From assembly GCA_964036155.1 (NCBI GenBank), contig OZ038422.1:12795201-12859200 (forward strand): a stretch of 64,000 nt of DNA, read 5' to 3'. Position numbers and translations under genes: made by a program. The notes beneath the pieces were generated by a model. The model had not been told where the DNA came from. It searched no databases and saw nothing but the letters and a program-made list of their open reading frames with translations. Shown piece by piece: positions 35,940 through 47,656 of the stretch (position 1 is the first letter of the stretch; every line of letters starts with the position of its first letter). Source of the stretch: Diploscapter coronatus (taxonomy: Eukaryota; Nematoda; Chromadorea; Rhabditida; Rhabditidae).

Positions 35940-38900
35940 GTCATTTTCCACTACTCGGTTTTAAGATAATAAATATTTTATTCTACTTAAATTTAAGTCG
36001 AGATCAAAGTTTCCTAATATAATATTAGAAAAAAAAACGAAAAGAGATCATTCTTTCTTCTCTTTCTTAGTCTTGGAACAACAACATCTCTTGATCAAAT
36101 TGAAAGCGAATTTTAAGACGATCAAAAAGATAATGATAATTGTGATAAACAGAGCGATGACATCTATCAAATAGTACTCTATGATACTTAAATTTCTTCC
36201 GTAAGAATCCAATTCCGGCAATCTTCCGAATTTAGCAGCGAACTCTGCATGCTTTATCACCATGTCTTTCGAAGATGTTGGTCGACTCTTCAAAATTTCC
36301 GCCAATCTTTCAGCGTTTTTGTGGTATCTTAAGTTTTCAACTATTTAAAAACAACTTCAAATTATACTTGTCATTATTCATGATTTCTTTCACGGCACTA
36401 ATGAGTTTTTCTGCATTTTCTAGATCTTCCTTTTGCAACGGCAATGCGACTTTGTGTCGCAGTAGCATTTCTGCGTTTCGCTTTTGATCGCCCATTACTG
36501 GTACCTAAAATTTTAGATAAGAACCAATTAGCCATAACTAGTAATTATTTACCACGACCGCAGGTTTCCCGCTATGCGCCAGTTCAATTGATGATCCTAA
36601 TCCACCATGAGTGATAAACAAAGTTAATCGAGGATCGGCTAAAATAGTTAGTTAGGAAAATTAAATGGCTAATTAAATATTTAATTGCCTAAGAGTTCAG
36701 TTTGAGGCATCCAAGTTGTTAAAACCACGTTTTCAAACATTTCAGCAATAGTTTCGTTTTTCTTTTCGTATTTCCAAATGAAAGTCGTGTCAGGCATGGC
36801 TTTAAACATGTTGAAGAACGACTGTCTAAATTTTAAATATATTTAAAAGAATCTTGCAAATTAAAACCTATATTCCTCTGGCATATCCATGCTCCTAACG
36901 TTTGATCCGAAAGAAATCAGGATGTTTTTCGGTCGACGAGATAAAATTTCATTCCATTTCTAATAACTTTTAGAACTTTAATTTAAATTTTAAAAAAAAT
37001 TGAACCTCAGGAAGTTCAGCTTTCTTAGCTTTCGGACTCACGGTAATTCCACCAATTAGGACCGATTTAGGAAGGGCTGGGAATGGAAAGTCCAAGTATG
37101 GATGAGAATTAACGAAAACAAAGGAGGTTTTCGAGAGTAGTTCCTAAATTTTAAAATTATTCGAATTGTTTTTTTATTAAAAAACCGAATAGTCCTTTTT
37201 TCCAACAACATTTTCCACCATTCCGATTTCATCGTTATAAATCCTGTATCCGAAATAGAGACCGAACCAGTAGCCCATCAAATTCTTGAGCTTTTGAAAC
37301 AGGTTCATTTTATCTCCGAAATTAGCAAAGATTGCTAAATTAAACAATATTAAAATTTAAAAATTAGTAACAATAATAATAATTACTTGGAACATGACTA
37401 ATTAATTGCGGTTCGCCAATAGCCTTTGAAATTGGAGGCATAGGAGCAGTGGATTGAGCAGCAATAGTCGAGGGTATATTTAATTCGTCAAACAAGACTA
37501 AAATTTAACAAAAATAACTAAATTACATCTATTTTCAAAATATTTCTACCAAATCCACAAATCATGAATGGTTCAGAGATCGCCAAATCGAATTTTTCCG
37601 CTCTTAACTTTTCAATTAAATCCTTATCATTCATCATTTCTTAAATTTTCTGATTATTGATCCTTTAAAATTAATTAAATTACTTTCACATTGAAATTTA
37701 ACGAGCTCAGACATCATGCCTATCATTCCAAACATCGAGGTTATGGCAGGTTGTAGTTTCCAGATATTAAACTCTCCAGTTTCGTTTTGAGTACCCCCGA
37801 ATTTCCGTAACTGGGCGACAGATCTGAGAGAATTCTTTGAATTAAAAAATATATATTATCGTAAAATCTAAAATAAAAACCCATGGATTTCTATTTTAGA
37901 TTTCACGTTGTTTAATCCTGAAGCTATTTACACTATTTCTCTGTCTGAAATAGCATGAAGGAAATATGAAAGAATGTTTTAATTTCAAAAATTTACTCTA
38001 AAATAGAAAAATAATTGCTAAAATGAATGAAAGACCTACCTATGATCTCCCTCATAGTAAATTACTTTCTTCACCACCGAAAGGCAAGTTTTATTCCCGT
38101 TTTTCTCTTCTAACATTGGCATTAGGACAGTCTATTGAAAAAGTAATGTAATTAGTCAAATTTTTAAGTCTACCACGTCATTTCCGGCCTCAGCTAAAGT
38201 GTCCGCGATAGAACCCATGAATTTGACATGGGAATGACCCATTAATGGGGAATATACCAGAATTTTATAAGAATCGGCATAATTTATGAAATAAAATAAT
38301 AGTAGGAAAACTAGAGTTTTCATTTTGAAGTGAAAATAATGTTGTTATCAATCAATTGTGAAATTACTAGGCAATAGGTGGAAACTGTCTGACTTTTATA
38401 TAGTGCTAAGAATTGATTAGGCGATGATGCAAAAATTTCGCCTGCTTTCTTTCCTGGCATAAATCATAGAATGATTGAGCTTAAATGACTATTATCATCT
38501 CTGCCTCTCTTTAAACTTAACTATCTCTAATTTATGACCTGACTCTGATTTTGTTTGATTTGTGTGCGAGAGTAGAGTTTCTTAGGTTTGCCACAATTTA
38601 AAATTAATCCATTTATTATTATATTAAACCCGTATATTTGGAATGCAATAATTGCAAATTATGAATATGACTCAGATAAAATCTTTAAATAGCGCCATGC
38701 CCTTCAATCGATTTTCCTCTATTTCCTTATATCTTTCATATAAGCTTGATTCTATCTCTTCCATACTTGCGATTAGATTCCTATCATAGTTCCAGGTTGA
38801 GTTACTAAAACTTAGATTTAACGTTGAAATTAAATATTAAAAAATACCTTGGGCTGCATTTATCCATATCAAACTCTCCATAGAATGGGTTAAAGTATGC

Positions 38901-39483
38901 TCCCCGGGAATTTTCTTTTATTCTGAAATTTAAGTATTTTTTTCTTTTTAAAATTTAAACTTACGGAACTTCACTATTAACCGGCACATCATATGTTGTT
39001 AATTGGTTCATCTGAATGTAATTTAAAAAAAAAATTATAGTCAAAATAATCCTACTTTAAATCCATGAATCATAAAATCCCTTAGGGGATTCCACTTACT
39101 ATTTGAAAGCCAATTATCTCGAACCCAAGCGGTTCCCTAAAACTAAAAACTACTTTTTAAATTCAATTTTTACATGCCTTTCTAAAAACGTATATCTTTC
39201 CAAAGTCCTGCCTCGCGCCCATCAAGTTTCTAATGCAATTTTCGAAGGCGAATAGATGCTGATAATTATTAGGCTCAATTTTATCGAATATTTTCCGACA
39301 GAATTTAAGTTCAATCCTATAATTCGGGAAAACGTATTCTGCGAAGTACATCTAAAAATAATTTTTAAAAGCAGTTCATAGTTTGCTAAGTCATAAAGGT
39401 AGTACTTTAGATTACTAAAAAATCATGATCTTCCAAATACACACATTTCAGAGCTTAGGTGTAATACTTTTCTCGTTGTTTTT
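35940..39483. repeat. segmental duplication, copy 2
   Basis: Direct-orientation counterpart of 31148-34689 (offset about 4.79 kb). It holds the second UDP-glycosyltransferase and the 3' half of the complete DUF273 gene. Its right boundary falls inside the DUF273 intron between exons 6 and 7, near TTGTTTTT, beyond which only this copy continues into DUF273 sequence. That makes this copy the likely parent of the block. Confidence 0.95.
36048..38323 (-). CDS. UDP-glycosyltransferase, copy 2
   Basis: Same exon structure, length (about 533 residues) and motifs as the copy at 31253-33528: signal peptide, GHSHVKF, WMPQTELL, LFITHGGLGSSIEL, C-terminal membrane helix and KKEKKE tail. I found no stop or frameshift, and the splice sites are kept, including the GC donor before the exon coding ADPRLTLF. 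Small differences include the exon 3 acceptor (CTCAG here, TTTAG in copy 1), a few substitutions near RKFGG/RKFDG, and VMGDQKR for VMSDQKR. Both copies therefore look functional. The DUF273 gene on the same strand ends 349 bp upstream; shared transcription is possible but not shown. Confidence 0.94.
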
Positions 39484-40783
39484 AATAGGTCCAGACTTAA
39501 AATTTGTATTATTTTAAAACTTTTACATGGAAAGCTCCATTATCATCGCCGGCGATACCGGCCTTCGGAATTTGTTCTTCGAAATTCGCGAACCCTAAAA
39601 TTTCACGTTATTCGTTGTTTTTTCGTTATCTGATGCAAGAATCCCGTCATTCTTATTCAACGTTCCAAATGTGTCCAGTGAAGCGAAAAATTTGAATTTT
39701 CAGGATATTCTCAGGAAAACAAATTTAGATATGACCTCTCAAAAAATTCCGAGAAAAACTCGTATTTCTTGCCAGATAACCGCCCATCGCTATTTCCCAA
39801 TTGTAGAATCGGTCATAGAAAATAAGATCATAGTTGGCAAATTCGCCAAGGGCATAGTCTTCAATCCTTCTGAAAAATCGGACAGATTTCAGAAAAAAAA
39901 ACTGAATCACAATATGCTAGTTTAATATAGAGTAACTATTATAAATTGTGAAAACAATATTTGAAGATCACGAAGAAAAATAATTTTAAAAAAATCGTAA
40001 CATTCATGATAATTTTCAAAATACTTCAGATACTTCAGCGGAAAGTTTCTACTTTTGAACTACTAATTTATTTTAGGATTATTAATAAGCAAATTTGAGT
40101 GCTAAATTAAAATATGATAAACGTTGCTATATTCGACAAATTGGACAGTATCTTACTTTCGAGGATTCACTACACCGACGTCGGCATCTGAATAAAAAGT
40201 CAGTTCCGCTTCGTGAACAGCCTCAGAAACGATACAGTGACGACGAAAATACGTCTGGAAATAAAGATAGGCAATCTTAAAGTAGCGGAAAAATTACAGA
40301 GTTTTGCTTGCATCGAGGAAAATCATCGACTTTCAATATTCGAAGTCGATAATTATGAATCCTACTGTAACATTCCATAGAATCTGAAAATTATCATATT
40401 TTATTATTATTATTATTATTATTTTTTTTTAATTTTAATACCTATTGCATGTTTATAATAATCACGATTGTATTTTTCACCGATAACTAAAACAATTTGA
40501 ACTGAGAAATTTCGCTTAGGTTTATCCCAATCTATCTGAAATCAAATTGAATTATCGGAAAAGATGGCAATATAATTACATTATCATAAATCTCATATCT
40601 AGCTGGCTCCAATCTTCTATAGTTAAGGTTTAAGTTTACTATAGTAGTGATATAATAATAAATATTAGTTAAAATTAGTATTATCAATAGTGAGAAGAAT
40701 GTTCCTATGCAACATTTGAAAAATGTGTTGAAATGTCTGATGTTTTGTAATAGAATATAAGTTGTGTCTTTAATTAAACTCAT
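38672..40783 (-). CDS. DUF273-family glycosyltransferase-like type II membrane protein
   Basis: Eleven exons (40580-40783, 40442-40535, 40298-40383, 40157-40254, 39736-39869, 39527-39594, 39178-39351, 39056-39136, 38965-39011, 38848-38922, 38672-38804) encode 397 residues. A short cytosolic N-terminus is followed by one membrane anchor at about 25-45 (type II, Golgi-like). Then come the DUF273 hallmarks: VECY-like MECYSRIH, FRRHC, SDADVGVVNP (a DxD metal/nucleotide-sugar motif at about 151-153), YDRFYNWEIA, DDNGAFH, WVRDNWL and FMIHGFK. DUF273 is a nematode-expanded family with a predicted glycosyltransferase fold; the substrate is unknown. The start is supported by TTTCCAG directly before ATG, as for a trans-spliced leader. 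The intron after 39178 begins with GC (AAAG|GCATGT). The GT four bases later would break the frame across the conserved KGTAWVRD. A 5'-truncated duplicate lies at 33878-34689. Confidence 0.9.
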
Positions 40784-40794
40784 CTGGAAATGAA

Positions 40795-41169
40795 TTATTG
40801 GAAAGCAGCATAAAATAGTGACAATTGTTGAAAGTAGTACAAAAATGTGTAAGAAAATGTTTCGTAAGTATCTAAATAAGTCAATTTCTTTAATTTATGC
40901 CAAACTATTATTATTAATGTTATGATGTTATCGAAGAAAAATATTAATAATAAGATAACGGAAATTAGAATTTTATTCATTTTGAGACATTTAAAATCCG
41001 AAAACTGTGTCATGCATTTGTCTGGGGGCCAATTTGGAATTATGGATGCATAATAAGAGAACGATCCCAAGGGATTCCGAGAATTAATTATCGCTCGATC
41101 AAATCTACGTAAAACATCAGGACATATTAAATGTGGCTTTGTTTTCCCCAAACAAAATGAAAACAACAT
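40795..41169 (-). CDS. open frame for a small membrane protein (uncertain)
   Basis: A single 124-residue open frame begins MLFSFCLGK, contains NWPPDKCM and a strongly hydrophobic helix (ILISVILLLIFFF...), and ends 12 bases before the start of the DUF273 gene on the same strand. I recognise no family. It could be a small gene or an exon upstream of the DUF273 gene, or chance in AT-rich DNA. No acceptor or leader site precedes its ATG clearly, and no good donor lies before its stop. The length and balanced composition of its first 60 residues are the only reasons to list it. Confidence 0.3.
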   Translation of the reverse strand: MLFSFCLGKTKPHLICPDVLRRFDRAIINSRNPLGSFSYYASIIPNWPPDKCMTQFSDFKCLKMNKILISVILLLIFFFDNIITLIIIVWHKLKKLTYLDTYETFSYTFLYYFQQLSLFYAAFQ

Positions 41170-41344
41170 CGGAAATTAATTATTTTACGTAGGTGGTGGA
41201 GGAATTAATTAGTCAAATATGAAAAACAAGCATTTTAAGCATATTATGCTTCTATTATGAGAAGATATAGTAATTTTGTAATTCCTTCTTTTGAAAATGA
41301 CGTTATATTAGTGAGGATCAGTTTTATCTATTGATTATCTTTAT

Positions 41345-43534
41345 TTATCGATCCAAATCGTGATAGTTATCAGCGATAAAGTACAATATCGTCATGACCC
41401 CCGCCGAAATCAAACCCGTAAATGGTATGGTGAAAAACCAATAGAATATCATATTCCTCACTAAATTCCATTTCAGATTTAAGCCATGCAGTAACGCTCC
41501 CACTCCTACTGTCGACCCTACCTAAATATTCACATTTAGATTTAAAATTTTTAATTTAAATCTAAAACTTTCAAATTTACTCCGAAAAATCATGGATTTG
41601 TGGCATTTCTTTTCTTCAAGCGTGATCGTAGGACATTACGAAGGAATAGAATTCGTAATGCCGTGAAATATAGTTTTAGGTAAATTACCTGACAGTGCGT
41701 GAAACTCATCGGCAAACCGACTTTAGTTGCGTATAAAATCGTCGCGCCTGAGCCTAATTCTATGGAAACTGCTCTGAAAACGTTTCGCATTTTAGAAAGA
41801 AAATATCCTGAAGTTCTAGGTCTAGTTATCATTAAACAAAAATGGTGGATTTTAGAAAGGAATATTTTATTTTATTTTCGAATCTAATAAATATAACTTT
41901 ACATAGCCGGGTTCATCTGATAGAGCTTTTTCCCTATTGTTTCCTGAATATGATCTCCGAAAGCCCAAAGTCCTGCGCACCGAGCGACAACTCCGAATAA
42001 CATTAGGTAAATTGGCACCTGAAATTTATTGATTTATTGACTTTTGCTAAAAATAAATCACATCTTCGTCCTGATCGACTTTCTTCGTGATAAAAACGTC
42101 AACAAGGATTGATAAGGGCGCGATGATGTTACTAAAGTAGAGAAATTATCAGTTTAAGCTATTTTTATCATTTTTTATTATCTATACATTGCCATTATTA
42201 TTACCTCATATCACTAGCACCGTTTGCAAAGCCGGAAAACCCTGCGGTAAACATTTGCATGACCGTGAATAATTTCATGGTTCGGATATTTTCAAATCGA
42301 TTGGACTTAGGAATTAGCCATTGAAAAAATCGAATCAATCCTAAACTTAAACGATGAAGAATTTCGTTTTTCAGAAACTTCATACCACATCTTCTGCTCG
42401 CTACTTGTTTTATTTCTTTCTCTAGTGAACTATCGCTAGTTAAGGTGTCGTCGTCTGAATTATTCGATTTAGTTGAATTAATCAAGGCCAATTAAAACCT
42501 GAGATACTATTAATTATGCACGGTTTTACGAATAATTGGATAATTGCAGCAATTATCAAAGCTCCTCCTACGCTAATCGAGATCGCTGCCCAATTGGGGA
42601 TTTGACTTAACATTGTTTCTAAAATAATGTTATCGGTCATTGACAATAGGTATGGCAATCAAATGTTTATTATACCGTCGGGAGCATTGAAGAATATCGC
42701 TAGTCCATTAACAGCTAGTAGAAAGAAAAAGAATACCGGCAGAAATCTTAGCGCGCATTTAAAGGGATCCTTCTATATTTTAAATGCATTCGGTTTTCAA
42801 TTTCAAATAAAAGTACCCTCCTTAAAACTGCTATGTCGATAAAAATATAAAGTGCTATTGATATAAACGCTGAAGTTACAGGTGCTATAAACCAGTAGGT
42901 TACTGAAAAAAGCATTTTGCGAATTTTAGGGCTTAAAAAATTTACTTATTTTCCCCACCATACGCCAATTTACTCCATGAAAGCCCCTTCTAGCCACGGC
43001 GAATCCCAAAATGGAGCCTATTAAAGACTGAGACGGACTGACTGGTAGTTTAGTAAATGTGGCGAACAACAACCAGACGGTACTGCCTAAAATATATGTT
43101 ATAATAATAAAGAAAATATACTTTAAACCTGTTAAAATAGCAATTTGTCCTAACATCAATTCATAAGGATCTGAGGCGAATTGTTTCAAATCCACTACTT
43201 CTCTTCTAATCGTATTCGTAGACGAAAATCCGATAAATACTGCTCCCAAAACCTACAAATTTCAAATCTAGGGTTTTTTTTATTTTCAAATTTAGTTTTC
43301 ATACAGCAGTAACAGAGACAATTTCGTTTCCCCAGGTAGCGTCGAAGGCGTTAGAGACGTCATTCGCACCCATACCTACGCCAAGCCAATACGCTAATAA
43401 AATCCCCAGGACTAGCACCCATATTGCGTGTACCTGAATTTAAATTTCCATGACGTCGTATTAACTTTTACCTGATTAAAATCTATTGCTGAGGTAATAA
43501 TTGAGGCGTCTGTAGTCGTGGTGAATAGGTCCAT
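41345..43534 (-). CDS. PiT-family sodium-phosphate cotransporter
   Basis: The model runs from MDLFTTTTDASI (ATG 43534, exon 43472-43534) to TAA at 41345-41347. It has the two signature repeats of the inorganic phosphate transporter family (SLC20/Pho-4): GANDVSNAFDATWGNE in the N-terminal half and GASDMSNIIAPL in the C-terminal half. These repeats are flanked by many hydrophobic helices (GILLAYWLG, WLLFATFTKLPVS, LGSGATILYA, LPMSFTHCQ). A hydrophilic loop (NSDDDTLTSDSSLEKEIKQ) separates the halves, as in PiT transporters. The family imports phosphate with sodium at the plasma membrane. Introns are short (40-50 bp mostly) and in phase. TAAATAAAG at the stop overlaps a poly(A) signal, so the 3' UTR may be extremely short. 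C. elegans has several such genes; I did not assign an orthologue. Confidence 0.93.
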
Positions 43535-44496
43535 GTAATTTGAAAAAAAACTAAAATTGGAAATTTCAATGGCAAAGATAAAGTCAAAGATATATAGCTA
43601 AAAGCAAGGTATTGATTCTTTCAATTGTTGGGGTAAAAATGAAATGGCAATAATAATTTCCTAAATCCAACTAACTTTTTCTTAAATTTAAAGACAAAAA
43701 TAGTCAAAGATGTGGAGTATAGACAAAAACAAAAATTCGATTTTCCCAATTCTCGAGCCAAAAACGATGCAAAGCAATCGATCAGTTTCTCCATTTACGA
43801 TCAAGCAGACCACACCTCTTTTTGCTTGCGGAAGGAGGTGGATGACAATATATGCAAATGTCAACAGACATGAGGATTGAAATAAGAAATGGAAGAAGAA
43901 GAAGAGGAAGAACGGTTGGTCAACAGAAAGCGAAGGAGCACGTTTGAGAGCGTCATGCACAAGTGCTAAACCACCGAGTCACCTAGAACCTGGGACAAAA
44001 ATATATTCAGACCTAACAAAGAAGAACACGCGATACTTAATTGCCTTAATTAAGGGGTAATTGGATCAACTCTAATTATGCTAATTAACATGATGTAACT
44101 ACGAATTTCACAAAAAACACCACCATTAAATTCTACATAGTCTATTTACTTTATAAACTTTGTTTCCCGACAATTTTGCGAAAGAAGTTTAGAAAATTAG
44201 TTTTTTCATCTCGCATTTCTGCCAAATTTATTTTCGCGATTTTGGAAAATCAACAAAGAGCGGTTAGATGACATGATCTTAGAACCGAGATTTTTGATAA
44301 TATCGAATGTGGTAAAAAGTCATGATAGTTAATTTCGGATATTCTAAATATTATCCGACTAATAGAAGATTTAATTGCTTTATTTACAAGGTAATTAAGT
44401 GCAATAGTACGTGTGACTCGACTAAAATGGTTTATTTCTCTTTATTTTCAACCTACCAGATTTTGGACTCGACTAATTATTGCTGTGCTATCTGAT
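43535..44496. other. spacer between two minus-strand genes
   Basis: AT-rich DNA, presumably holding the phosphate-transporter promoter and the 3' UTR of the upstream Ig gene (TTTATT, a reverse AATAAA, near 44428-44455). The open frame at 43688-43960 has no splice partner. No RNA gene was seen. Confidence 0.4.
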
Positions 44497-47385
44497 TTAG
44501 ACTTCGATAAGGGTGGAAACGATGAGAACAAAGATAAGAAGGAAGGCGCAGAATCTGAGAACCATTTTGACCATGTCGATGAGTTCCTGCGAGCGTTGGT
44601 TCTCCACGACCTGGACATTGTGCGTCGCCAGCAGCACGTTCTCCGAATTGTAGCAACTGAAAAAGTAACGTCTTCGATCAATTTGAAGGGCGTCATAAAA
44701 TGAAATAAAAACCACTAATGACTTCATAAAATAAGATAGTCAAAGTGTGAAATGCAATGCAATAAAATAAAATATTAAGTGTTTCCCACTAGCGTATTCA
44801 TAAAATTCAATAGCACTAATAAATTACGAGACGTTTAAAAAATAAATTATGAAACAAATCAACCCTTACTAATATTCGTCTCTGTCGTCCATTTCTGTGG
44901 CCTTGAATATGATTCTGGATTCACCGTCGAATTTGACCCGACCTCCGAATTTGCTCGTCATATTGGCATGCTGGAGACGGCCCCATCGCCGAGTGAACCA
45001 GTGGACACCGACCGGCTCGTCAGGGAACTGCTCGCACGAAAGCACCATATCGTCGCCCTCGATTACCTGAATTGCAATTTGCAAAATTGCTATATCCGAT
45101 AGAAAACTTTGACGTGTTTGTGTCGGTATCGAAGCTTTTTCTTTATCATTATCTTTAATCATTCGAAATTCGCTATTTATTTCAGCTGGGGCCAGAATTT
45201 TCACGCAGTGCAACTATCATATAGTTGACTATTAAATCTCCGACGAAAGAAAAATTTCAACATTTTTACGACGTCAGTTTTCTTTACCGTTCTAGTCCTT
45301 CGAATGACAGGAGGCAGTAAACGAGGCAGAACTTCGCCGAATATAAACTCTCCCGCTGGGATGAAGTCCATTACCTGAATCCTTCGACTTTAACGATTCA
45401 GGTACGGAATCTCATACCCGCAATTCTCCGAGATCGTCCATTTTTTTGACCTCTCGATCCAGGGACTCGGCTTTGGCGCAGTCTTGCTGAAAGTTAATGG
45501 CGTAAAAATTTAGAATGACGCTATTATACTTTCAGATGATGCCATAATTTTCGATGACGTCATACCCAACACTTCCTCGATTGAATGTAGACGTTGTTGT
45601 TGCCGAGCTTGTTTAACCACTTCCTGAGTTCGAGTGGGAGGAGCGAAGAAGTACAAGGCACTGACTCGAACATGACTATCCATCGTGACGAATTCGGAAG
45701 ACGTGACGCTGGCTTTAGAAGGGGCTGAACAAAGGAATTTTAGTCCACCATTTTGCTTCAGATAATAGTAGTCGGTTTATGAGCTTCTTAAAATTCCGAC
45801 GTCTGATTGAGAGATTTTTTGTTGGTGAGCAAAAATGACTGCTATTTTCTCTTCAATTATTGTTTTTTCTTATATATTCTGTCGAAGTCAGATTTTGAAC
45901 TCCGATATGTCGAAGCAGGGATTTTCTGTCGGAGCTTTGACTTCGATCCATTCTTCTCACCTCAACCATGCACCTGATCTCCCGATGCTGCTCGCCGTGT
46001 TCGCTGGAGCAATAACTGCACTCCGACCAGGGCGAAGCCTGAAGTCCAATCTTTATTATATTTAAAACTTCTCCAACTCCAACCCGAATCGCGAATCTCA
46101 GCTTGGCTTTTTCATCTCGAGCCTGTTTCAGCTTGATTTCCTTCTTCGGGATAGAATTGTCGTTTCCTCTGTCTTGAATCTGCAAAGAATTTAAATGAGG
46201 TCAAACTACAATATCCTCTGATGACGTTATCTTACCGAAACGAGTTTCTGCTGCGTGAAGACTTCGACGAAATAGATGTTGGAGATTCGGGCGCCCTTCT
46301 TCGTGTTGATGCAGCGATAGAAGCCGGTCTGATTCTGATGGACGTCCTTCAGTCGGAGCTCGAAACGCTCTCCCAACCGGAACTTCATCTCCGAGGCTTT
46401 CAAGTATCTATGAAAATACCTCTATCATAATTTCTAATATATGTCAAGTCTTGCAGTATCGCATAATAAAGTGGGCGGAGTCTATTCTTTCTCCCTTATG
46501 GATAGAGGAGATAAAGACCATGCCCATAAAGGCGTGCGCAAATTGGAACTTTCACGCAGATTTGGGACTTTTCAGCCGCAACCCGCGGTTGGGATTGAAA
46601 AATTGAATAAGTCCTAAGTCTGCCTTCATGTACTTGGAAGAATGAATAATTTGAAACCTATTAATTCTATCGTGAAGTTTCTCGAGAAGACTACGCTTTT
46701 TGTGCTCGAAGGTTACGGGATACCATCTTCGCCCCATCCTAGCGAACTCCCAACCGTAGACCCACTCGTTAGGGTCGAATTCCAGGACGGTGTCAGGCAG
46801 GAAGCGCTGAATTTAGGGATTTGATATACTCGCATTTTAAGGCTGAGGAATTTCATATAATTTTCTCATACTTACTGCTTTGAAATAGTCGATAGCGCCA
46901 CGGAACATTTTCCCGATCGCACCGGACGACGGCTTGTACGTGTTTTCAATCTCCACAGAATCTTCAGGAGAGATACTGGAATTTGCTGCTAGTTTTTAAT
47001 TATCAGCTTTAATCTCTATAGTACCAAGTAAAACAGGACAGAACTAAGTCGGCGCCTCGAATAACTTGGATAATCTGAAGAAATAGATTTTTTAGATATC
47101 ATTTGCTAGCTTGTAGTTATTTTTTGTTAGTTGTTAGTTTTTAGCTATTCTTCTTAATTTAAGCAATTTTGCCTTGATAGTCTCCTGCGCGCCCACGTTC
47201 CGTTCGTACTTCTTCAGACACTTGCCGTAATTTCGGAATTGCAGCTTCGTTTCCGCATTTTTCTGCAGAAAATATTGATTTTTCCGTGTGCTTTTTCCTT
47301 CGAGATTTTTTACCGTCGCTAAGCAATTGGAGACCAATAGGAGAGTCGCCAAAGTTGGCAGGAGCATTTTTTGAAATACTTTCAT
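44497..47385 (-). CDS. two-Ig, TSP1-like single-pass membrane protein (FAM187-like)
   Basis: It starts at MKVFQKMLLPTLATLL (signal peptide; exon 47314-47385). A second exon, 47173-47262, ends at a GC donor (CAAG|GCAAAA), and no GT exists in the following 90 bases. The remaining exons run to TAA at 44497-44499. Ig domain 1 has GADLVLSC and QTGFYRC. Next is a TSP1-like segment (SPWSECSYCSSEHG...REIRC), followed by CRS-like WLNKLG and CAKAESL. Ig domain 2 has GDDMVLSC, VGVHWF and DEYYCYN. A membrane helix near the end (FCAFLLIFVLIVSTLI) leaves a tail of only two residues. The domain order resembles vertebrate FAM187A, a poorly understood family; that match is from memory. A cell-surface or secretory-pathway role is inferred. 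It shares a 271 bp divergent promoter with the gene at 47657. Confidence 0.85.
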
Positions 47386-47656
47386 TTTTAAAAATGGTCT
47401 ACTTTGCGATTTTTATGCGAATTTTATCTTTCAACCACACAAATTTGAATCGAATTGATAAGGCGTAGATATTTATGCACGATTTTTTTATCTCTGCTTG
47501 TTGTCCAAAAGTGTCATTCGCCTTTTCGAAATCATACGAAATTTTGCATTCGTCTTTTCAACATTCACTTCCCCTACTTTAGGGTTATTTATTTATTAAA
47601 TTCAAATGCCCTAAAATCACTTTTTAATTTAGAATCTATATTTTAGTTTCCTAAAA
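47386..47656. promoter_or_regulatory. 271 bp divergent promoter region
   Basis: The start codons of a minus-strand gene (47385) and a plus-strand gene (47657) face away from each other across 271 bp. The interval must hold both promoters and leader acceptors; AATTTAG and TTTTAG lie just before 47657. No known factor motif was identified. Confidence 0.5.

Noticed and set aside
43085..43125. A 35 bp GTATAT...TTTTAG segment in the phosphate transporter that looks like an intron.
   Set aside because: Removing it shifts the frame. The unspliced frame reads through a transmembrane helix into the conserved WLLFATFTKLPVS motif.
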